From: Acidobacteriota bacterium
GTDB lineage: Bacteria > Acidobacteriota > Vicinamibacteria > Vicinamibacterales > UBA2999
Direction of reading: 5' to 3'
NCBI GenBank assembly: GCA_030697165.1
Contig: JAUYQQ010000009.1
Span: forward strand, 186,001-250,000
Length of the DNA stretch: 64,000 nucleotides
Translations under genes and position numbers: made by a program
In this document: one piece after another, positions 8,831 through 17,348 of the stretch
How positions within the stretch are numbered: the first letter of the stretch is position 1
Layout of the letters: each line of letters begins with the position of its first letter
The notes under the pieces: generated by a model
What the model saw: only the letters and a program-made list of their open reading frames with translations
Database searches by the model: none
Told to the model about the DNA's origin: nothing

Positions 8831-9607
8831 CTATGACCAGCGCGGCGGGCGGCCGTCGAGAAACGCGGCCACGCCTTCCTTGAAGTGGTCGCTGCCGTAG
8901 CAGGCGCGCAGGAGGTCGTCGGCCGATCCAGCCGGCGGCCGGCGGTGGTCGCGCAGCCGCAGCAGCATGGCCTTGGTCGCCTTCACCGTGCTCGAGGCCC
9001 GGGTCGACAGCTGCGCGGCCAGCTTCGTGGTTTCCGCCTCGACTTGATCGACGGGCACTACCACGGCGGCCAGCCCGCGATGGTACGCCTCGTACGCATC
9101 CATCAGGCGGCCGCTCAACAGCAGGTCCCGGGTCAACGCCACGCCGATCAGGTCGACCATCCTCGCGGTGTTGGCGATGGAGAGGCAGTTGCCGAGCGTG
9201 CGGGAGACCGGCACGCCGAAGCGGGCCCGGTCCGAGCAGACGCGAAAGTCGCAGGCCAGGGCGATGGCGCAGCCGCCCCCGACCGCCGGGCCATCGACTT
9301 CGGCAATGGTCGGCATCGACAGCTGCTCGATGCGATCGATCACCGCGTCGAGCCGGCGTTCGTAGGCCACGCCGGCCTCGCCGTCGGCAAATGCGCGGAA
9401 CTGCGCGATATCGGTGCCGGCCGCGAAGGCGCCCCCGGCTCCACGTATGATGAGCACACGCACGTCGCCGGCCGCTTCGGCCGTCTCGCACGCCGCGACG
9501 AGTGCGTCGTACATGTCCCACGTCAGCGCATTGCGCGCCTCGGGGCGATTGAACGTCACCACTCCGACGGATCCGTTGATGTCCCAGTCCAGGTTGCTCG
9601 AAGGCAT
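8831..9607 (-). CDS. Enoyl-CoA hydratase/isomerase family protein
   Basis: 258 residues, normal crotonase length. VGVVTFNRPEARNALTWDMY starts the fold and GAGGAFAAGTDIAQF is the first oxyanion-hole strand. GPAVGGGCAIALACDFRVC is the second. The first catalytic-type Glu is not obvious (GVPVSRTLGNCL replaces the usual F..PE.. stretch), so the reaction could be hydration, isomerisation or another crotonase reaction. The C-terminal SDHFKEGVAAFLDGRPPRW is the standard family end. The start ATG at 9607 lies inside the first codons of the divergent CoA-transferase gene, so the two 5' ends overlap by 29 bp. The pair suggests joint handling of an acyl-CoA. Confidence 0.9.
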   Translation of the reverse strand: MPSSNLDWDINGSVGVVTFNRPEARNALTWDMYDALVAACETAEAAGDVRVLIIRGAGGAFAAGTDIAQFRAFADGEAGVAYERRLDAVIDRIEQLSMPTIAEVDGPAVGGGCAIALACDFRVCSDRARFGVPVSRTLGNCLSIANTARMVDLIGVALTRDLLLSGRLMDAYEAYHRGLAAVVVPVDQVEAETTKLAAQLSTRASSTVKATKAMLLRLRDHRRPPAGSADDLLRACYGSDHFKEGVAAFLDGRPPRWS

Positions 9608-10769
9608 AGTGGTTCTCGATACGACGCAGGTCATGGCCGGCCCGTATTGCGCGATGTTACTGGCGGACATGGGCGCACGGGTGATCAAAGTGGAGCCGCC
9701 GGCGGGAGACTCCACCCGGGTGATGGCGGGCAGCCAGGGCAGCGACTCCGCGGCGTTCAACGCCGTCAACCGCGGCAAGCGTGGCCTGGTGCTCGACCTG
9801 ACCAAGGACAAGGGCCGCGACGTCTTTACCCAGCTGGCGCGCGGCGCCGACGTCCTGGTCGAGAACTACCGCCCCGGCGTCATGGCCAGGCTCGGGCTCG
9901 ACTACGCCACCCTGTCGGTAGCGAACCCCCGCTTGATCTACGCCTCGATTTCCGGCCACGGCCAGACCGGGCCCTGGGCGCAGAAGGGCGGCTTCGACCT
10001 GATCGCGCAGGGTTTGTCCGGCATCATGTCGGTGACCGGCGTGCCGGGCGGGCCGCCGGTGAAGACCGGCCTGCCGGTGACCGATCTCGGCGCCGGCCTG
10101 TTCGCGCTGATCGGCATTCTTGGCGCCCTCCATCACCGCACGCAGTCGGGTCGCGGGCAGCATGTCGACACGTCGCTCGTTGACGCCGGCCTCGCTTTGT
10201 CGGTGTGGGAGGTGACTGACTACGTCACCACCGGGCAGGTCCCGGGTCCCATTGGCTCGGCGCATCGGCTGTCGGCGCCGTACCAGGCGTTTCAATGTGC
10301 CGACGGCCACATCACGATTGGCGCGGCCAACGACCGCAACTTCGTGAAGCTCACGACCGTGCTGGGGCACCCCGAATGGGCCACCGACGTGCGCTTCACC
10401 ACCAACACCGTGCGCGTGCGTCACCGGGAGGCCCTCGCGGCGCTGATCGACGCCGTCACGGCCACGGCGCCACGGGCCGCCTGGCTCGAGCGCCTCGACG
10501 CCGCGGGAGTCCCCTGCGGCCCGATTCTGAACTACGAAGAAGCACTGGCCACGCCGCAAGCCATCGCGCGAGAGATGACCACCGAAGTCGACCATCCCAT
10601 TCTCGGGCGCCTGCGGACCATGGGCACGCCGATCAAGATGTCGGAGACCCCGCTCGATCCGCACCATCGCGCGCCGATGCTCGGCGAGCACACGGACGAG
10701 GTGCTTGCCTCGGCCGGCTATAGCAGCGACGAGATCGAACAGCTTCGCTACGCCGGCGCGGTGGGCTAG
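9579..10769 (+). CDS. CaiB/BaiF family (class III) CoA-transferase
   Basis: 396 residues from the ATG at 9579 (MSQSRLLEGIVVLDTT). Class III CoA-transferases move CoA between carboxylic acids through an aspartyl-CoA anhydride. Family hallmarks are MAGPYCAMLLADMGARVIKV, NRGKRGLVLDL, ENYRPGVMARLGLDY, ASISGHGQTGP and the Asp-containing VDTSLVDAG. GVPCGPILNYEEAL and HPILGRLRTMG mark the C-terminal half. The conserved GIVVLDTTQVMAGP sits so early that the start cannot lie much further downstream, which forces the head-to-head overlap with the hydratase gene. The acyl substrates are unknown. Confidence 0.92.
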   Translation: MSQSRLLEGIVVLDTTQVMAGPYCAMLLADMGARVIKVEPPAGDSTRVMAGSQGSDSAAFNAVNRGKRGLVLDLTKDKGRDVFTQLARGADVLVENYRPGVMARLGLDYATLSVANPRLIYASISGHGQTGPWAQKGGFDLIAQGLSGIMSVTGVPGGPPVKTGLPVTDLGAGLFALIGILGALHHRTQSGRGQHVDTSLVDAGLALSVWEVTDYVTTGQVPGPIGSAHRLSAPYQAFQCADGHITIGAANDRNFVKLTTVLGHPEWATDVRFTTNTVRVRHREALAALIDAVTATAPRAAWLERLDAAGVPCGPILNYEEALATPQAIAREMTTEVDHPILGRLRTMGTPIKMSETPLDPHHRAPMLGEHTDEVLASAGYSSDEIEQLRYAGAVG

Positions 10770-10777
10770 GGGCCCCG

Positions 10778-11152
10778 CTAGGTCCAGATCACCGGCGCGC
10801 CGTACGGTTCGATGGCGCGATCGTGCGTGACGAGCGTCGCCTTCTCGGCCAATGCCTGGGCGACGAGCAGGCGATCGAAGGGGTCGGCGTGATGAGGAGG
10901 CAGGTCGAGCAACCGCTCGGCGTGAGCGAGCGACACGGGAAGCTCCGTGAAATCGTCAGCCGCGACCAGGATGCGAAACTTCTCGTCGAGACGCAAACGT
11001 CCCAAGGCGGCCTTGATCGAGGCCTCCCATCCGGAAACCGCGCTGACCCACACGATGTCGGCGGTCGCAATCGCCTTTCGGGCCTCGCGGCCCAGCCGGC
11101 GATCGTCGGTCTGCCACCACAGCAGCACGTGGGTGTCGAGCAGCAACCTCAA
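10778..11152 (-). CDS. PIN-domain toxin of a type II toxin-antitoxin pair
   Basis: 124 residues. The PIN fold starts LLLDTHVLLWW (first acidic residue). VSAVSGWEASIKAALGRL carries the central Glu, and HHADPFDRLLVAQALAE with LVTHDRAI carries the C-terminal acidic residues. This is the tRNA- or mRNA-cleaving nuclease subclass often paired with Phd/YefM antitoxins. The frame has no ATG near the N-terminus. The likely start is TTG at 11152, whose TTGA overlaps the antitoxin stop TGA (11151-11149), implying coupled translation. A second TTG at 11146 is possible. The target RNA is not predictable. Confidence 0.88.
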   Translation of the reverse strand: MRLLLDTHVLLWWQTDDRRLGREARKAIATADIVWVSAVSGWEASIKAALGRLRLDEKFRILVAADDFTELPVSLAHAERLLDLPPHHADPFDRLLVAQALAEKATLVTHDRAIEPYGAPVIWT

Positions 11153-11391
11153 TCGGACTCTCCGTAGAACGCCGCTTGCAGGTCGGCGGGCAGGGGCGCA
11201 TCGAAGTCGTCGCCAATCCACACCAGGCCTTTCGCCCGCCCCGGCTTTCGGCGGGCCGTCTCGCGGAACGCGACCAGCTTCGCCAGGGGCTTGCCAGCCT
11301 TGGCAATGATGATCTCGGCGCCATTCGAGGCTTCATCCACGAGGGCCGACAACTGGGTCTTCGCCTCGTACAGATTCAACAGCTTCCCCAT
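11149..11391 (-). CDS. Phd/YefM family antitoxin
   Basis: 80 residues. MGKLLNLYEAKTQLSALVDE is the DNA-binding half of the Phd/YefM fold, AEIIIAKAGKPLAKLVAF the conserved strand, and the Pro-rich C-terminus (WIGDDFDAPLPADLQAAF) the toxin-wrapping tail. It neutralises the PIN toxin downstream and is expected to repress its own promoter. Dyad and direct-repeat sequences occupy the 45 bp in front of the ATG. The first gene of the pair is the antitoxin, the usual order. Confidence 0.92.
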   Translation of the reverse strand: MGKLLNLYEAKTQLSALVDEASNGAEIIIAKAGKPLAKLVAFRETARRKPGRAKGLVWIGDDFDAPLPADLQAAFYGESD

Positions 11392-11393
11392 GC

Positions 11394-11436
11394 GACGACG
11401 ATACCGTCGTCACCAATGATTGGTCAAGTTGGTCAA
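11394..11436. promoter_or_regulatory. Putative operator of the Phd/PIN module
   Basis: Directly upstream of the antitoxin start are a near-perfect dyad GACGACGATACCGTCGTC (11394-11411), a perfect dyad ACCAATGATTGGT (11412-11424) and a direct repeat of TTGGTCAA (11420-11427 and 11429-11436). Clustered dyads at this place are typical of antitoxin autorepression sites. No clear -35/-10 pair was assigned. Confidence 0.55.
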
Positions 11437-11522
11437 ACCCGATTCAGGGGTCCACAGTTGGATCGCCGCCTGCGAAATGCGAGACTGTGTGAAGCCACCT
11501 TTTCACATTCCGCAGTTTCCCC

Positions 11523-12719
11523 ATGAACACATCCCGGAACATCGTCCTCATCCTTCTTGCCGGCCTCGGACTCACGGCGGCCATGGCCGCGCAAGGCATG
11601 CGCGGCGGCACCCAGATCGCCCCGGGCCAGGAGTGCCCGCCGGGCACGACCGAGACGCGGCCGGGCAACTGCCAGGCGCCGTCGGAACCGCCGCCGAGCA
11701 TCCTCGACTACCGCCCGCGGTCGACGCTGGTGGCGACGGAGCACAAGGTGCCCAGGGCGAAGTTCCCCGCCATCGACGTGCATGGGCACCCCGGCAACCT
11801 GACCACGCCCGACGCCATCAACCGGGTGATCGGCATCATGGACTCGCTCAACCTGAGGGTGATGTTGGTCGCGGAGAACCTCACCGGCGCGCGCCTCACG
11901 AACACGCTCGCCGCGCTCAACGCCAGTCCGCACAAGGAGCGCTTCCGCGTGCTGGCCGGCGTCGACTTCCGCAACGTGGGTCCCGGATGGGGCGAGAAGG
12001 CCGCGGCCCAGCTCGAGGCCGATCTCAAGGCGGGGGCGATTGGCGTCGGCGAGGTCGGCAAGCAGTTCGGCCTCAGGATCACCAAGCCCGATGGCTCGCG
12101 CCTCAAGGTCGATGACCCGGAACTGGATCCGCTGTGGGCGGCGTTCGCCCGGCTCGACGTGCCGGCGTTCATTCACACCGCCGAACCGCAGGAGTTCTTC
12201 CAGCCGCAAGACTTCAACAACGAGCGCTGGCTCGAGCTGTCACTCTTCGCCGACCGCCGCAACAACCAGCCCGGGCAGGTGACGTTCGAACAACTGATGA
12301 CCGAGCGCAACAACGTCTTCCGCAAGCATCCGAAGACGCAGTTCGTCGCCGCGCACTTCGGCTGGCACGCCAACGACCTGGCGCGGGCGGCGAAGATGCT
12401 CGACGAGTTCCCGAACGTGACGATCGAGGCCGGCGCGATCCTGCATGACCTGGGCCGCCAGCCGCGCGCGGCCCGCGAGTTCTTCGAGAAGTACGGCGAC
12501 CGGATCATGTTCGGCAAGGACTCGTTCCAGCCGAGCGAATACCCCTACTACTGGCGGGTGTTCGAGACGCCGGACGAATACTTCGACTACTACCGCGACT
12601 ACCACGCGTTCTGGAAGTTGTACGGCATGGCGCTGTCGGACGACGTCCTGAAGAAGGTGTATTACAAGACGGCCCTGAGAGTCTTCAAGGGCTTGCCGCA
12701 GGGCGGCTGGCCGCAATAG
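11523..12719 (+). CDS. Secreted amidohydrolase family 2 protein
   Basis: 398 residues with a signal peptide (MNTSRNIVLILLAGLGLTAAMAAQ) and therefore probably periplasmic. The TIM-barrel amidohydrolase-2 fold starts FPAIDVHGHPGN, where the second His of the usual HxH is kept and the first position is Val-Asp-Val. FIHTAEPQEFFQ, HFGWHANDLARAA and RIMFGKDSFQPSEYPYYW supply later metal or active-site positions. Relatives hydrolyse or decarboxylate small aromatic or amide substrates; the substrate here is unknown. It is monocistronic, followed by an 11-bp-arm hairpin and a convergent cytochrome gene. Confidence 0.82.
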   Translation: MNTSRNIVLILLAGLGLTAAMAAQGMRGGTQIAPGQECPPGTTETRPGNCQAPSEPPPSILDYRPRSTLVATEHKVPRAKFPAIDVHGHPGNLTTPDAINRVIGIMDSLNLRVMLVAENLTGARLTNTLAALNASPHKERFRVLAGVDFRNVGPGWGEKAAAQLEADLKAGAIGVGEVGKQFGLRITKPDGSRLKVDDPELDPLWAAFARLDVPAFIHTAEPQEFFQPQDFNNERWLELSLFADRRNNQPGQVTFEQLMTERNNVFRKHPKTQFVAAHFGWHANDLARAAKMLDEFPNVTIEAGAILHDLGRQPRAAREFFEKYGDRIMFGKDSFQPSEYPYYWRVFETPDEYFDYYRDYHAFWKLYGMALSDDVLKKVYYKTALRVFKGLPQGGWPQ

Positions 12720-12727
12720 GCAACCAG

Positions 12728-12756
12728 GGAGGCAACCCCAAGGACGGGTTGCCTCC
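12728..12756. repeat. Palindromic repeat / possible bidirectional terminator between convergent genes
   Basis: Perfect 11-bp arms GGAGGCAACCC (12728-12738) and GGGTTGCCTCC (12746-12756) around a 7-base loop. It lies between the convergent amidohydrolase and cytochrome c genes. There is no T-run, so intrinsic termination is not certain. Nearly the same arms occur translated inside mutS2 at 25136-25157, so this is a dispersed repeat family rather than a unique terminator. Confidence 0.65.
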
Positions 12757-12774
12757 ACCAATCATTCCACTAGC

Positions 12775-14187
12775 TCACTGCGGCCTGCCCGAGGCCGTCG
12801 ACGACGGCGCCGGCGGGAAGCTGAACGTGATGCTGGTGTACATCATCTCTTCCCACGTCTGATCGCCCCACGTCACCGTCTTGGTCGGATCCGGGTTCGA
12901 CTTGTTCCTGGCCGAATTGTCGTACCACGCCTTGGCATAGAGCTTCGAACCGGCCGGCAAGCGCAGCGGCTGCGTGAACACGTACTCGTGCTGCCAGTTG
13001 AAGTCGTACTTCGGCACTGACAGGATCACTTCTTTGCGGCCGTCGGGGTAGATCGCCTCGTAGTGCCAGCCGGTGCCGCGCACGTGCGTGTGCGGGATCA
13101 GGCTGAAGATCACCGTCTCGCGATTGAACGTCATCGCGTTATCGATGGTGTAATCTGCGGCGCCCGGCGGAATCGACAGCGACGCGTTGATCAGCGCCAT
13201 CGTGTTGAGGACGGTCGTCGGCGGCGTCTTCGTGAACTTCAGTCCGATCTTCGAGCGGTCGGTGGTTGCCTGACCGTAGGTGGTGTAGTGCATCTGGAAC
13301 ACGAGCGAGTAGCCGGCCGGGATGCGCATGCCCGTTCCCTCTGGGAAGTGGCGGATCGAGCCGCCCGGCGAGAACCCACCCATGCCCGCGCCCATGCCGA
13401 TCGGCCGCGGCCGATAGTTCGGACCCAGATCCTTACGTTGCTCGGGCGGCAACGGCCGTCCGCCGCTTTGTCCCGCGGGGATCTCGACGCAACAGGCAAA
13501 TTCGAAAGGCGGGACCGGGCGCGGCGCGGCCGATGCGCCGGCCGCCGGCGGTGCGCCGAACAGCCGCTGCAGCATCATGCCTTGCTGCCGCTTCATCTGC
13601 GCCTCGGCCACCTCTTTCGGGGCCTTCAAGTAAAGCAGCATGTGGTGCACGGCACGACGGTCGCCTGGCCGATACTCCCAGTCCGAGATATAGCGATCCT
13701 CAGCGAAGTTCGCGGGGACCTCGAAGTACTGGTAAGGCACCTCGCCAGTAGCGGGAATCGGGTAGTCCTCCTGCATCGACAACACCGCGTCGGGCGTACC
13801 GATGTTCCACTCGTCGGTATAGACGGGGGCCGGCGGCAAATCCGCGGCCTGGCCTTCCGGCGCGCCGGCCGCGACCCACTTCGCAATCGTCGACTTTTGC
13901 GCGTCGGTCAAGGTGCGAGCACCCACGAACGTGCCGTACTTCGGGTCCGCGTGCCACGGCGGCATGGTTCCATCCGCGACTTTCGTCGCGATCGACTTCG
14001 CCCACGGACGCGCGTCCTTGAAGGTAAGCAGTGACATCGGGGCGATCTCGCCCGGCCGGTGACAGCTGGTGCAATTGGCAAAGAAGATCGGGGCCACGTC
14101 CTTACTGAAGGTCGGCGCCGCGGGCTGCGCCGACGCCGGCACGGCCAACCCCGTGAGAACGATCGCGATGGCTGCAATCTGCTTCAT
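12775..14187 (-). CDS. Periplasmic cytochrome c / copper type II ascorbate-dependent monooxygenase-like protein
   Basis: 470 residues. A signal peptide (MKQIAAIAIVLTGLAVPASA) is followed by a mono-haem motif CTSCH in FFANCTSCHRPGEIAPM (heme near residue 36-40). The C-terminal two-thirds resembles copper-dependent monooxygenase (PHM-type) domains: AVHHMLLYLKAP, MHYTTYG and LIPHTHVRGTGWHYEA give the His and Met positions expected for copper. It is probably a periplasmic haem/copper redox protein of unknown substrate. The ATG at 14187 is preceded by GAGGAGACGACAACA, a good ribosome site. It lies 14 bp after the citrate synthase stop on the same strand. Confidence 0.8.
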   Translation of the reverse strand: MKQIAAIAIVLTGLAVPASAQPAAPTFSKDVAPIFFANCTSCHRPGEIAPMSLLTFKDARPWAKSIATKVADGTMPPWHADPKYGTFVGARTLTDAQKSTIAKWVAAGAPEGQAADLPPAPVYTDEWNIGTPDAVLSMQEDYPIPATGEVPYQYFEVPANFAEDRYISDWEYRPGDRRAVHHMLLYLKAPKEVAEAQMKRQQGMMLQRLFGAPPAAGASAAPRPVPPFEFACCVEIPAGQSGGRPLPPEQRKDLGPNYRPRPIGMGAGMGGFSPGGSIRHFPEGTGMRIPAGYSLVFQMHYTTYGQATTDRSKIGLKFTKTPPTTVLNTMALINASLSIPPGAADYTIDNAMTFNRETVIFSLIPHTHVRGTGWHYEAIYPDGRKEVILSVPKYDFNWQHEYVFTQPLRLPAGSKLYAKAWYDNSARNKSNPDPTKTVTWGDQTWEEMMYTSITFSFPPAPSSTASGRPQ

Positions 14188-14201
14188 TGTTGTCGTCTCC
14201 T

Positions 14202-15341
14202 CTAGCGCTGCTCGACGGGCATCCACGTCTGGGGATACCCCGGGCCAGTATAGTCGGCCCGGGGCCGGATCAGGCGGTTGTTGGCCAGCTGCTCCAGGAC
14301 GTGTGCAGTCCAGCCGGAAATGCGGCTCACCGCGAAAATGGGCGTGTACAGGTCGATCGCAATGCCCATCGTGTAATACGTGGACGCCGAATAAAAATCG
14401 ACATTCGGGTGCAGCTTCTTCTCGGCCTTGACCAGGGCTTCAATCCGCTCGCTCATCTCGAACCACCGGGTATTGCCGGCCTTCTGGCCGAGCTGCTTCG
14501 ACATCTGCCGCAGGTGCGTGGCCCGCGGATCCTCGGTGTGGTAAACGCGATGGCCAAAGCCGGAGATCTTCTCCTTGCGCGCGAACTTCCCCTTCACGAA
14601 CGCATCGATGCGTTCGGCCGGGGCATCCTGGCCAATCTCGATCAGCATCTTCATCACCTCGGCATTGGCGCCGCCGTGCAGCGGCCCCTTCAACGTGCCG
14701 ATGCCGGCAACGATGGCAGAGTGGATGTCGGTGAGGGTGGCCGCGGCGACGCGCGCCGCAAACGTCGAGGCGTTCAACTCGTGGTCGGCATGCAGCGTCA
14801 GCGCAATGTCCATGGCGCGAATCGACGTCGCATCTGGCCGCGTGCCGAACAGCATGTAAAGGAAGTTGGCGGCGTGCCCCATGGCCGGGTCCGGCGCAAT
14901 CGGCCCGCCGCCCTGCTGCATGCGGCCCCAGGTCGCCACCAGGCTGGCAATCTGTCCGGTCAGGCGCACCGCCTTGCGATAGGCTGCGGCCGGCGAGTTG
15001 TCGTGCGCATCACGATCGTAATGCCCGAGCGCCGACGTCAGCGTGCGCAGCGCGTCCATGCCGTCAGAGGGCGGCAGCATGTTCATCAGCCGGATGATGG
15101 CCTCGGGCAGCGGCCGCGCGGCGGCCAGTTGCGATTGCAGGTCGCCCAACTCGGCGCGGTTCGGCAGCCGGCCGTGCCACAGCAGGTAGCAGGTCTCTTC
15201 GAAGGTCGCGTGCCGGGCCAGGTCGTGGATGTCGTACCCGCAATACGCGAGCACGCCGCGATCGCCGTCCAGGAAACATATCCGTGAGGACGTCGCGACG
15301 ACGTCCTCGAGTCCGCCCTTGGGTTTTGCCTTTGCCGCCAT
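14202..15341 (-). CDS. Citrate synthase / 2-methylcitrate synthase family
   Basis: 379 residues, the short hexameric-type length. It condenses oxaloacetate and an acyl-CoA in the TCA or methylcitrate cycle. Active-site segments are ADHELNAST, GTLKGPLHGGANAEV (catalytic His), SGFGHRVYHTEDPRA (second His and Arg) and HPNVDFYSASTYYTMG (catalytic Asp). Acetyl-CoA versus propionyl-CoA specificity cannot be read reliably; no prpB or prpD gene is nearby, favouring citrate synthase. The first ~6 residues are Lys/Ala-rich. The PQQ-type gene is divergent, 70 bp away. Confidence 0.93.
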   Translation of the reverse strand: MAAKAKPKGGLEDVVATSSRICFLDGDRGVLAYCGYDIHDLARHATFEETCYLLWHGRLPNRAELGDLQSQLAAARPLPEAIIRLMNMLPPSDGMDALRTLTSALGHYDRDAHDNSPAAAYRKAVRLTGQIASLVATWGRMQQGGGPIAPDPAMGHAANFLYMLFGTRPDATSIRAMDIALTLHADHELNASTFAARVAAATLTDIHSAIVAGIGTLKGPLHGGANAEVMKMLIEIGQDAPAERIDAFVKGKFARKEKISGFGHRVYHTEDPRATHLRQMSKQLGQKAGNTRWFEMSERIEALVKAEKKLHPNVDFYSASTYYTMGIAIDLYTPIFAVSRISGWTAHVLEQLANNRLIRPRADYTGPGYPQTWMPVEQR

Positions 15342-15411
15342 GGCAGTGATCTTACAGCGTCAGCCGTCACGAAACTCATACCACCCGCCGGCCTTGTGCT
15401 AGCGTTCTCCC

Positions 15412-16833
15412 ATGCGCCGCACCTGGATCGCCTTTGCCGTTGTCTCACTTGCCTCGGTTGCCGCCGGGCAGGCCCGCCGGGCGCCCGACGTGGCCTGGCC
15501 CCAGTTCCGCGGGCCGGCCGGCGCCGGCATTCTCGATTCAGCGAAGCTGCCAACGGCCTGGTCGACGACCAGCAACGTCGCCTGGAGCACCGAAGTCGCG
15601 GGCCGCGGCTGGTCATCGCCGGTGGCGTGGAACGACACGGTCTACGTGACGTCGGCGATCAGCCCGGGCGCGTTCAAGGCGCCATCGACCGGCATTTTCG
15701 GCAACGACTACGTCGCCGAACTGGCGAAGCAGGGCTTATCGGAAGACGAGGTGGTCAAGAAGGTCGTGTCGCGCGACATCGAGCTGACCGCCGAGAGCGG
15801 CGCGATCCGCTACCTGGTCTACGCCTTCGATGCCGCCACCGGCAAGCTGCGCTGGGAGCGGGAAGCGCACCACGGCGCGCCGGTCGGCGGCCGGCATCGC
15901 AAGAACACGTTTGCGTCGGAAACCCCCGCCACCGACGGCGAGCGGATTTACGCGTACTTCGGCAATGTCGGGCTGTTCGCCTATTCGCTCGACGGCAAGC
16001 CGGTCTGGAACGCGCGGTTTGATCCCCAGCCGATGTATCTCGACTTCGGCACGGCCGCGTCGCCGGTGGTCCATGGCGGCCGCGTGTTCGTAGTGCACGA
16101 CAACGACGGCAAGTCGTTCGCGGCGGCGATCGATGCGAAGACCGGCAAGCAGCTCTGGAGAGTTGAGCGCGACCTGCCGGCGGGCGGCATGACCTCCGGC
16201 TGGTCATCGCCGTTCGTGTGGCAACACGCGCAGCGCACCGAGATCGTCGTGATCGGCAGGCAGCACGCGATTGCGTATGCGCCCGAGAGCGGCAAGGAAC
16301 TGTGGCGCATGAAGGGGCTCACCGGCCAATCCACGCCCAGCCCGGTGGCCGCCGATGGCCTGCTCTACCTCGCCACCGGATCACAGGGCGAGAGCAACCG
16401 TCCGGTGTTTGCGGTTCGCCCGGGCGCCAGCGGCGACATCTCGCTCGCCAAGGGCGAAGAGCAGAACAAGTACGTCGCCTGGTTCCATCCGCGCGCCTCG
16501 GCCTACACCTCGTCGCCGCTCGTCTATCGCGGCCGGATGTACGTCGTGAACGACAACGGCATCCTCAGCGTGTTCGATGCCACGACCGGCAAGGAGATCT
16601 ACAAGGCGCGCGCCGGCGGCTCGGGCAACACCTTCTCGGCCTCCCCGTGGGCGTCGGACGGCAAGGTCTACCTGCTGAGCGAGGACGGCCACACGTTCGT
16701 GATCGAGGCCGGCGACAAGTACGTCGAGCTGGCGAAGAACAGCCTCGACGAGATGAGCCTCGCGTCGCCCGCCCTGGCGCCCAATGCGCTGTTCATGCGG
16801 ACGCAAACCCGGCTGTACCGCATCGGCCGGTAG
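15412..16833 (+). CDS. Secreted PQQ-binding-like beta-propeller protein
   Basis: 473 residues. A signal peptide (RTWIAFAVVSLASVAAGQA) precedes repeated propeller blades with the WxxxxxG/AxDAxTGKLRW pattern: VYAFDAATGKLRWEREA, AAIDAKTGKQLWRVE, IAYAPESGKELWRMKG and LSVFDATTGKEIYKA. PQFRGPAGAGILDS at the N-terminus is characteristic of the Acidobacteriota/Planctomycetota PQQ-like group. Function in the family is mostly unknown; it is not a proven alcohol dehydrogenase. A 43-codon remnant resembling the C-terminal blade of such a protein lies at 49982-50113. Confidence 0.87.
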   Translation: MRRTWIAFAVVSLASVAAGQARRAPDVAWPQFRGPAGAGILDSAKLPTAWSTTSNVAWSTEVAGRGWSSPVAWNDTVYVTSAISPGAFKAPSTGIFGNDYVAELAKQGLSEDEVVKKVVSRDIELTAESGAIRYLVYAFDAATGKLRWEREAHHGAPVGGRHRKNTFASETPATDGERIYAYFGNVGLFAYSLDGKPVWNARFDPQPMYLDFGTAASPVVHGGRVFVVHDNDGKSFAAAIDAKTGKQLWRVERDLPAGGMTSGWSSPFVWQHAQRTEIVVIGRQHAIAYAPESGKELWRMKGLTGQSTPSPVAADGLLYLATGSQGESNRPVFAVRPGASGDISLAKGEEQNKYVAWFHPRASAYTSSPLVYRGRMYVVNDNGILSVFDATTGKEIYKARAGGSGNTFSASPWASDGKVYLLSEDGHTFVIEAGDKYVELAKNSLDEMSLASPALAPNALFMRTQTRLYRIGR

Positions 16834-16878
16834 CCCGGCCATTCGGAGTATGCTGAGGCCCCCTGAAGGAGGGCCTCC

Positions 16879-17307
16879 ATGTCAGTGCAGACCTACAAGA
16901 ACCACGTCCGGTGGCTCCCGGCGTTTCATTTCTTTGCCGTCCCCGTGCTCTTACTCCACACGATCAACGAAGGGCGGCATCTCTACGCCGACCCCTCGCG
17001 CAGCACGGCGTTCGCCTTCGTGGTGGCGGCGGCGATCCTGACGGTGGCGTTCCTGGCGCGGACGCAGGCGCTGACCGCGCAGAACCGCCTGATCCGTCTC
17101 GAGATGCGGCTGCGGCTGCAGCCGCTGCTGCCGGCCGAGCTTTATGCCCGCTTCAACGACCTGACCGTGTCTCAGCTGGTCGGCCTGCGCTTTGCCAGCG
17201 ACGGCGAAATGACTGAACTGGTACGCACCGTGTTGAAAGACTGCACCAAGCAGTCCGACATCAAGAAGATGATCAAGGACTGGCAGGCCGATTACGTCCG
17301 GGTCTGA
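16879..17307 (+). CDS. DUF6526 family small membrane protein
   Basis: 142 residues. It starts SVQTYKNHVRWLPAFHFF, the DUF6526 signature, with two membrane segments (about 13-29 and 44-60) and a basic amphipathic cytoplasmic tail. GGAGGGC before the ATG gives a good ribosome site. The family has no assigned function. It lies between the propeller and ytxJ-type genes on the same strand. Confidence 0.85.
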   Translation: MSVQTYKNHVRWLPAFHFFAVPVLLLHTINEGRHLYADPSRSTAFAFVVAAAILTVAFLARTQALTAQNRLIRLEMRLRLQPLLPAELYARFNDLTVSQLVGLRFASDGEMTELVRTVLKDCTKQSDIKKMIKDWQADYVRV

Positions 17308-17348
17308 CGCCCGCCCCAGGGCGACGGAGTACACTGGGTGCTGTCGCC

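Noticed and set aside
12728-12756. Simple rho-independent terminator
   Set aside because: Stem is perfect but no T-run follows on either strand, and the same arms occur inside mutS2, so I call it a repeat.
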